A DNA stretch of 64,000 bases, taken from positions 1,364,001 through 1,428,000 of the forward strand of contig NZ_CP010979.1 in NCBI RefSeq assembly GCF_000498395.2, given 5' to 3'. The notes beneath the pieces were generated by a model. It saw only the letters and a list, made by a program, of their open reading frames with translations, was not told the DNA's origin and did not search any database. Positions 59,430 through 64,000 of this stretch are shown one piece after another (position 1 is the first letter of the stretch; every line of letters starts with the position of its first letter). The DNA is from Pseudomonas putida S13.1.2. GTDB lineage: Bacteria; Pseudomonadota; Gammaproteobacteria; Pseudomonadales; Pseudomonadaceae. The position numbers and the translations under genes were made by a program.

Positions 59430-59840
59430 CTATCGCTGATGACCGTCTTTCGTGAGTCCATCCGAGGTTGCGAGCGGAGATGGCTCGTGCTCGCATTCAC
59501 TTCCCATGGCTCGATATTCCTTTCGAAGCTCGTGAATTTGTCGATTGTCGAGCGCTTCTAGATCTAGTACTGACCTTTCAGCAGACTTGGTTGCTCTTAT
59601 GAGCTCGTCAAGCTTAACGTGAATGATGTCATTATCTCGGTTCTGCGTATTTTGAATCAGGAATACCATCAAAAAGGTAATGATCGTCGTTGAGGTATTG
59701 ATGATCAGCTGCCAGGTATCGTTGTAGTGGAACCACGGCCCTGACACTGCCCAGAAAATGATGAGGGAAACGGCGATCAGAAAGGTCCGCGGTCGGCCAG
59801 AGTTTTTCGCCAGCCATTGGCAGAACTGTGCAAATTTCAT
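59430..59840 (-). CDS. Low-affinity iron permease family membrane protein
   Basis: A 136-residue protein with two transmembrane helices (FLIAVSLIIFWAVSG; IITFLMVFLIQNTQ) followed by NRDNDIIHVKLDELIRA, the signature of the bacterial Fet4-like family. Bacterial members have not been shown to carry iron. Convergent with the receiver gene. GGAGC precedes ATG 59840. Confidence 0.85.
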   Translation of the reverse strand: MKFAQFCQWLAKNSGRPRTFLIAVSLIIFWAVSGPWFHYNDTWQLIINTSTTIITFLMVFLIQNTQNRDNDIIHVKLDELIRATKSAERSVLDLEALDNRQIHELRKEYRAMGSECEHEPSPLATSDGLTKDGHQR

Positions 59841-59943
59841 AACGTAGCTCCAAGCAGACTCAGTGTGTATGACCCCTGCGATTCTTGGAAATCTTTTCTT
59901 ACACCTTGATGAGACGACGATTGGTCATTCGTGTTGAAAGCTA

Positions 59944-59965
59944 GCCCTGCGGCGTCACGCAGGGC
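59944..59965. terminator. Hairpin after yciF
   Basis: GCCCTGCG / CGCAGGGC with loop GCGTCA, 10 bases past the leftward yciF-like stop. Leftward it is followed by TAGCTTTC. Confidence 0.65.
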
Positions 59966-59974
59966 AGCCCTGTT

Positions 59975-60475
59975 TTACTTCTCTAGAGTGGCCGCTTGGT
60001 TACCACCTTCTTCGGCAATCGCCGAAAGCTTTTCGTCTGCAGCTTTTTCTTCGGCAAGCGTATCGACAAGTAGATCAACAGCTTCCTTGATTCCCAGATG
60101 CTTTGCCATAGCGATCAGCGTCCCATAAGCTGCAATCTCATAGTGCTCCACCTTCTGACTGGCGCCAATCAGCGCAGCATCCAGAACTGGGCCCTTTTCA
60201 ATCTCGTCCAGTAGTTCTTTGCCCTCCTCGAGCAAGCCCTCCATTGCGACGCACTTCATCCGCTTGAGCTTCAATCCTGCCTTTTCGACCAATTGGTCGA
60301 TGCGTTCGATCTGCCCGTGGGTCTCTTCGAGATGGGAAGTAAAGGCCTCCGCAAGCAGCGGATTGGTGGCAGCGCGAGCCAACCTTGGCAACGCTTTGGT
60401 GATTTGTTTCTCGGCGCTGTAGACATCAGAGAGCTCATGGATGAACAGGTCTTCAACAGTCTTACGTGCAGGCAT
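59975..60475 (-). CDS. yciF: YciE/YciF-type ferritin-like stress protein (DUF892)
   Basis: A 166-residue four-helix protein: VEDLFIHELSDVYSAEKQIT, then HLEETHGQIERIDQLVEKAG, KVEHYEIAAYGTLIAMAKHL and the C-terminal EEKAADEKL. Glu and His residues at ferritin-like positions suggest a di-metal site. YciF-like genes are general stress (RpoS) genes. AAGGAG precedes the ATG. Confidence 0.92.
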   Translation of the reverse strand: MPARKTVEDLFIHELSDVYSAEKQITKALPRLARAATNPLLAEAFTSHLEETHGQIERIDQLVEKAGLKLKRMKCVAMEGLLEEGKELLDEIEKGPVLDAALIGASQKVEHYEIAAYGTLIAMAKHLGIKEAVDLLVDTLAEEKAADEKLSAIAEEGGNQAATLEK

Positions 60476-60755
60476 GTCTTATCTCCTTGTATCAACGGGC
60501 TTCAATGTGGGCGCTGACGGGAACACCCGATTTATTGGAGAGCAGCGTCTGGAAAAAGTGCGGATCATTTCTGCCATCCATACAACCCGCTAGTGCGCCC
60601 ATGATCCGCAAGTAAGGTCAGATAGGGTACGTCCTAGCGCGGCCCGGGGTTGCGAGAACGCCGGGATGGGGTGGTAACCCTGTCTAAAAACTGCCTCAAG
60701 CTTCTCGCTGTTACCGAACCAAGCTGCCGTGACTGGCTGCTATCAGAAACTGATG

Positions 60756-61199
60756 TCAGTTTCGGGGAATAATCGAGATCTTGCCGTTTCGCTCGACGAT
60801 AGCAAATTTGATCTGCTCGACGCGTTCGATGCCTTGGCTGTCCCTGGCCGACTCAAGGATATCGTCCTCTGTTAGCCTTGCCCGGCGCATGCGCTGGTGT
60901 AGAAAGCGTCCCTGTTCCACCACCAATGTGGCATGGCCGTCGAGCAGGCGTGCCAAAGGTCTGGAATTAAGCTTGGCCAACGACAGACCGACATCCAGCA
61001 CAATCAGCGTAGCAATCACCAAGATAGCGTTGGTAAAGGAAAAGTCTTCCCCGAGCAACGCCTGCTGAGTTGCTTCGCCAATGATCAGTAGCAGCACGAA
61101 GTCAAATGTGGTTAGGTCGGCCAGCGAGCGCCTGCCAGCCACGCGAAAAAGCAACATCAGCGCAACATACATGCCTGCCGCACGAAGGATGGAGTCCAT
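60756..61199 (-). CDS. YetF-like membrane protein (DUF421)
   Basis: A 147-residue protein with N-terminal membrane segments (AAGMYVALMLLFRVAGRRSL; TFDFVLLLIIGEATQQALLG) and a cytosolic DUF421 domain with RPLARLLDGHATLVVEQGRF then RRARLTEDDIL. Function unknown; in Bacillus, YetF relatives act in stress or spore biology. Nine bases separate it from the upstream gene, so they form an operon. The 280 bases between this gene and yciF hold no gene. Confidence 0.88.
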   Translation of the reverse strand: MDSILRAAGMYVALMLLFRVAGRRSLADLTTFDFVLLLIIGEATQQALLGEDFSFTNAILVIATLIVLDVGLSLAKLNSRPLARLLDGHATLVVEQGRFLHQRMRRARLTEDDILESARDSQGIERVEQIKFAIVERNGKISIIPRN

Positions 61200-61208
61200 A
61201 TCACGCTC

Positions 61209-61715
61209 CTAGGGGTACAGGAAGGTTGAAAAGTTTACCGCGCTGGCCTGGCCTGCCCTGACAATGCCTTCAAGGATGCCAACATGCTCGCTGCGCAGGG
61301 TCAGATAGAGTGTGGCGATACCGTCTTTGCCGGTTCCAAGTTCCAGCAGAAGCGCCTCTCCATGAGACCGCGACATCTGCGGCTGGGGCTGCATGGTCTC
61401 GATGCTGGCGGTCTGCAGCAATGTTCCGCCCAGCAGCACTATCACCTGCTCCCCCGGGGCGCCGCGAACTGTGATTCGCAAATTATCGATGCTGCCTGTA
61501 CGGCTGAGCCGCTGATAGTCGACCTCTATACGGCCGTCGGTACTCACGGCTTGGGCGTCGCTGAGCGGACCGTTGCCAAATAACCCGGCAAGCGCAAGCA
61601 TCACGAGCAGCACCAGCGTGTACCATCCAACCCGTTCGAAGCGCCATACACGGTGCTGCATGGGCATGTCTTCATCGACCGGATGGTGCCTTGAGATCAG
61701 CTCGTCTTCGTTCAT
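61209..61715 (-). CDS. Membrane-anchored protein paired with DUF421 (168 aa)
   Basis: One transmembrane helix (YTLVLLVMLALAGLFGNG, about residues 32-49) and a periplasmic beta-rich domain (GRIEVDYQRLSRTGSIDNLR, ending SAVNFSTFLYP). Operonic with the DUF421 gene and probably its partner. No known function. Confidence 0.75.
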   Translation of the reverse strand: MNEDELISRHHPVDEDMPMQHRVWRFERVGWYTLVLLVMLALAGLFGNGPLSDAQAVSTDGRIEVDYQRLSRTGSIDNLRITVRGAPGEQVIVLLGGTLLQTASIETMQPQPQMSRSHGEALLLELGTGKDGIATLYLTLRSEHVGILEGIVRAGQASAVNFSTFLYP

Positions 61716-61726
61716 GGCCGTTGCCC

Positions 61727-61816
61727 TCAGGCGCGCTCACCACGCAGCCAGCGCTGATGGTAGTGCGCTAGATGTGACAACCAGTCAAGCGCCTCGAATG
61801 CTAGGTCTTTAGGCAT
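61727..61816 (-). CDS. Possible 29-residue peptide at the head of the DUF421 operon
   Basis: The frame MPKDLAFEALDWLSHLAHYH then QRWLRGERA ends 11 bases before the next start. It is amphipathic with many aromatic residues. The ribosome site is weak (GGATGAG). It could be a small membrane-associated peptide. Confidence 0.35.
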   Translation of the reverse strand: MPKDLAFEALDWLSHLAHYHQRWLRGERA

Positions 61817-61997
61817 AGTGGCTCATCCGACTGCTGTTTTGCGATGGACGTGTTGCAGCCGAAGTTGGTTCAGTGTGCGTGGCGTCCATTCATCTGCGCC
61901 GGACCAAGCTGCCTGAACTTTGAGCGGCCCGCAGGCTTCCCTGTTATACGAGGCCACGGGTTTTCGTGGCCTGCTCACTTGAATATGAGAGGCGGTT

Positions 61998-62231
61998 ATG
62001 ACCGAGCCTGTGACGTATTTCTGGATCGCCGTAGCGGTGATCATTCTGCTTGTCGATTTGTGGGCCATCGTCAGTGTCTTTCGGAGTGACAAGACCGAGT
62101 CGACCAAAGCGATGTGGGCACTGCTACTCCTAGCACTGCCTATCGTCGGCTTAGCTATGTGGGGGATCATGGGGCCACGCGGCATCAAGCGGGGGACGGG
62201 GCCATCTTCCCCAGAGCACAGTAAGGGCTGA
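61998..62231 (+). CDS. PLDc_N-type small membrane protein
   Basis: A 77-residue protein with two transmembrane helices (YFWIAVAVIILLVDLWAIVS and AMWALLLLALPIVGLAMWGI), the phospholipase D N-terminal (PLDc_N) family pattern. Known as a stand-alone membrane protein in many Pseudomonas; function unknown. The 181 bases upstream show no other gene. Confidence 0.82.
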   Translation: MTEPVTYFWIAVAVIILLVDLWAIVSVFRSDKTESTKAMWALLLLALPIVGLAMWGIMGPRGIKRGTGPSSPEHSKG

Positions 62232-62311
62232 TGCCAAGCGTTCGGCTTGACCATCAGCTCTAATTCCGCGAAGGAGGCTACTATTTGTAGAGAAACTAGT
62301 CAGGTATGGTT

Positions 62312-62536
62312 ATGGACAAGCGTACTTTTGTAGGAATGGTTCAGGCCGGCGAGTCGCTGATTCAGCAGGCGGTGGACGCATTGCGTGTCTACCACGAGGC
62401 CCAAGATCGTGGCGAACCAGCTGAAGAGGTCGAGCGCCTGCACTTGCATGCCGAGTCTCTGTTCCAGGCAGTGTCCGATTATCAGCTTCGCGTCATAGCC
62501 AAGGCCCGGGGCACGGATCTGCCGCCTCTTCATTGA
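62312..62536 (+). CDS. Conserved small helical protein (74 aa)
   Basis: MDKRTFVGMVQAGESLIQQA, then helical acidic EPAEEVERLHLHAESLFQAV. ATG 62312 is preferred; 62306 is also possible. It looks like a conserved Pseudomonas hypothetical. Ribosome site weak. Function unknown. Confidence 0.62.
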   Translation: MDKRTFVGMVQAGESLIQQAVDALRVYHEAQDRGEPAEEVERLHLHAESLFQAVSDYQLRVIAKARGTDLPPLH

Positions 62537-62582
62537 TCCGCCGATCGGCAGTTGTCCGGCGCCGGGATCAATCGCTACGATA

Positions 62583-62598
62583 CTGTATCTTTATACAG
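62583..62598 (+). promoter_or_regulatory. Consensus LexA (SOS) box
   Basis: CTGTATCTTTATACAG, a perfect CTGT-N8-ACAG with flanking A and T (ACTG...CAGT). It lies 12 bases before the start of the 62611 gene. LexA should repress that two-gene unit until DNA damage. Confidence 0.85.
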
Positions 62599-62610
62599 TA
62601 TCGGTGCCCC

Positions 62611-62904
62611 ATGTATTTCCTCCTCGTCCGCCGCCGAGTGAATGGCGTGGCCATCCCCACCGGGCAGCTCAGTAAGATTCAGCCGCTGCGCGCCGACGTT
62701 CACATCGGCGACCACCATAGCGAGCCTCTGGGCCGTGTGTCCACCCAGGCTTGGATCTTCAACCCTACGCCGGGGCCGGACGTGATACCCCGGTTGCACG
62801 ACGCCAAGGTCAACGGTATGGCCCAGCTCGGGATCAATATCAACGGGGTAGAGGAGGTCGAGGGCGTGCTGTATGCGCAGTCTTGGTGGTGCAGGGCAGA
62901 ATGA
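62611..62904 (+). CDS. SOS-controlled protein of unknown function (97 aa)
   Basis: [20 protein letters not shown], then [20 protein letters not shown] and [12 protein letters not shown]. Soluble alpha/beta protein. A perfect LexA box overlaps its promoter. Its stop overlaps the next start (ATGA), giving a two-gene SOS unit. No catalytic motif is recognised. Confidence 0.72.
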   Translation: MYFLLVRRRVNGVAIPTGQLSKIQPLRADVHIGDHHSEPLGRVSTQAWIFNPTPGPDVIPRLHDAKVNGMAQLGININGVEEVEGVLYAQSWWCRAE

Positions 62905-63206
62905 TGGCCGGGATACCGCAGGCATGGCTGGATGAATTGAACGACCAGTTCGCCCTGATCACAGACCCGGACGGGCGCGCTGCCGTGCTCGATGAGATGG
63001 CTTATGCCGCCCATCGTCGGCGTGAGGTCAGCGCCGAGAACCTGGTCGACATGCTGGAGCTGTCCGAGGCGGCGAGGGCTTGGGGGTTGATGGAGTTTGA
63101 AGAGGCCTATCACATCGGCCTGTTCAAGTACGAATCGTGGGAGGGGATGGGGAGTGATGAGCCTGGCCGGATCATCGTTGGCAGAACGCCAGGGTGGGGG
63201 TGCTGA
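62901..63206 (+). CDS. Second protein of the SOS-controlled unit (101 aa)
   Basis: [20 protein letters not shown], a helical bundle with [20 protein letters not shown] and a C-terminal W/G-rich tail. Translationally coupled to the 62611 gene (a second ATG at 62904 is possible). Co-regulated and probably a partner of that protein. Function unknown. Confidence 0.7.
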   Translation: MMAGIPQAWLDELNDQFALITDPDGRAAVLDEMAYAAHRRREVSAENLVDMLELSEAARAWGLMEFEEAYHIGLFKYESWEGMGSDEPGRIIVGRTPGWGC

Positions 63207-63208
63207 AG

Positions 63209-63284
63209 CTGTCTAAAACTGCTCGAAAGCTTCTCGGTTTTAGTGGGGCAAAGTCGCTGAAACTGGCAGAACTGTATTAGACAG
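63209..63284. repeat. Repeat-like segment related to 60680-60717
   Basis: CTGTCTAA at 63209 is complemented by TTAGACAG at 63277-63284. The left part (CTGTCTAAAAC...AAGCTTCTCG) resembles CTGTCTAAAAA...AAGCTTCTCG at 60680. The two copies bracket the DUF421 to SOS-unit block. The origin of the repeat is unknown. Confidence 0.4.
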
Positions 63285-63393
63285 GGCCAATGCACAGGCC
63301 GCTTACGGCGCGGCCTGAGGCTCGATTCTCACGCTACTGCTGCAGTACTAGAAGGTGGCAGAGGTAGGGGATTTGATTGGATCGGACGGCACT

Positions 63394-63705
63394 TTACCAG
63401 CCGGTATCGCCTTCGAGCTTGTAATGGTTCGGCTCCTTTCTTGAATCCGTGTTCTTGTCTATGACGACATCTTCTCGCCTTATCGCCGATTGGTTGGGCA
63501 CTGAAGGCATCATGCTATACAGCTCTTCTTCGGGTTTGGCTTTCTTGAGCTTCAGCTTTCCGCTCCGCATTAGCGCAACCGTTTTCTTTCGCTGTGCATC
63601 CGCCCGCTCTCTCTCAAGAGCGCGCCGTCTATCTGCTTTTTGGAGGTCCTTTTCCTTCTCCTTTTCCCTTTTTTGAGTTCCTGCAGATCGTGCCTTTTTG
63701 CTCAT
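63394..63705 (-). CDS. Hypothetical basic, coiled-coil protein (103 aa)
   Basis: The N-terminal 60 residues are extremely Lys/Arg/Glu-rich (KREKEKEKDLQKADRRRALE), forming a single charged helix. The C-terminal half (RREDVVIDKNTDSRKEPNHY) is polar. Upstream context is a GGA 6 bases before ATG 63705. No family recognised. Confidence 0.55.
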   Translation of the reverse strand: MSKKARSAGTQKREKEKEKDLQKADRRRALERERADAQRKKTVALMRSGKLKLKKAKPEEELYSMMPSVPNQSAIRREDVVIDKNTDSRKEPNHYKLEGDTGW

Positions 63706-64000
63706 AAGGTTCCATCCGGATGGCAGTGAAAGGTGTGGGCGATGGGCCGAAAATCGGTTCCAAAACTGAAACGGCGACCCTTGTAGTATACGGCCTGTGG
63801 CAGTGTCGTTTTGCGTTTGTTTTGGAATCGATTTCTCCGCTTAGCCCGCGTGGATAGGGCGTTTGTATTACGGTCTTGAAAACCGCCGAGCCCAACACCT
63901 ATCTGAGGCTATTGGGCAGGACACATCCAGCTAAGCATCAGTCTCACCATCTATGGGGCACAAGCTCACACAGTCTAACCGAAACATCTCGGGGGTCGTC
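63706..64000. other. Intergenic DNA with no supported gene
   Basis: No frame of convincing composition is visible. A short sequence CGGTCTTGAAAACCG (63871-63885) matches the anticodon arm of serine tRNA(UGA), but no acceptor, D or T arm accompanies it. Confidence 0.4.

Noticed and set aside
63836..63905. tRNA-Ser(UGA)-like anticodon arm (CGGTCTTGAAAACCG)
   Set aside because: No D arm, T arm (GTTCGA) or acceptor pairing could be found around it; the 15-base match alone is a short palindrome and may be chance or a scar.

Overview
The window is a high-GC Pseudomonas chromosome segment, most like the P. putida group. The evidence is P. putida-type REP palindromes, core genes such as a YghU-like glutathione transferase and a YbiT-like ABC-F protein, and Pseudomonas stress-associated families. 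It carries a complete-looking lambdoid temperate phage of about 51 kb (roughly 8031-58868).

Layout. 1-7998 is host DNA: a truncated PLP enzyme with its YheO/DauR-like regulator, an amidase, YghU, an alpha/beta hydrolase, an MFS transporter and YbiT. The prophage begins directly upstream of ybiT with a leftward integrase and an overlapping excisionase-like gene. 9.5-20 kb is a mostly leftward early operon of small, ATGA-coupled genes, a C5 cytosine methyltransferase and several rightward inserts, including two tandem lipoproteins. 20.2-21.9 kb is the immunity region: a LexA-type CI repressor, a lambda-like Cro, and two operator clusters (two sites left, three sites right). 22-26.4 kb is replication and nin-like DNA: an O-like protein with a probable internal origin, a DnaC-like loader, YbcO-like and VRR-NUC nucleases, a second tyrosine recombinase and a Q-type antiterminator. 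26.7-58.5 kb is the late operon: holin, an Acb2-like cyclic-nucleotide sponge, HNH endonuclease, HK97-type packaging and head genes, lambda-type tail genes (tail tube, chaperones, tape measure, M, L, K, I, J), tail fibre and assembly protein, endolysin candidate, and nested Rz/Rz1 spanins.

Accessory cargo is the most interesting part. Between tail genes K and I lies a cassette with a divergent retropepsin-like aspartic protease, an AbiU2-like HEPN protein with its own terminator, a zinc-ribbon membrane protein and a lipoprotein. The giant J protein (3063 residues) holds six near-identical modules alternating with lectin-like domains. LexA-type boxes precede a DUF1654 gene inside the prophage and a two-gene unit at 62.6 kb.

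59.0-63.7 kb holds a lone receiver-domain protein, a Fet4-like membrane protein, YciF, a YetF-like protein and small conserved proteins, probably host DNA. No convincing attL/attR pair was found by eye, so the right boundary is unproven. Functional assignments rest on motif recognition and family knowledge from memory; no database search was run.
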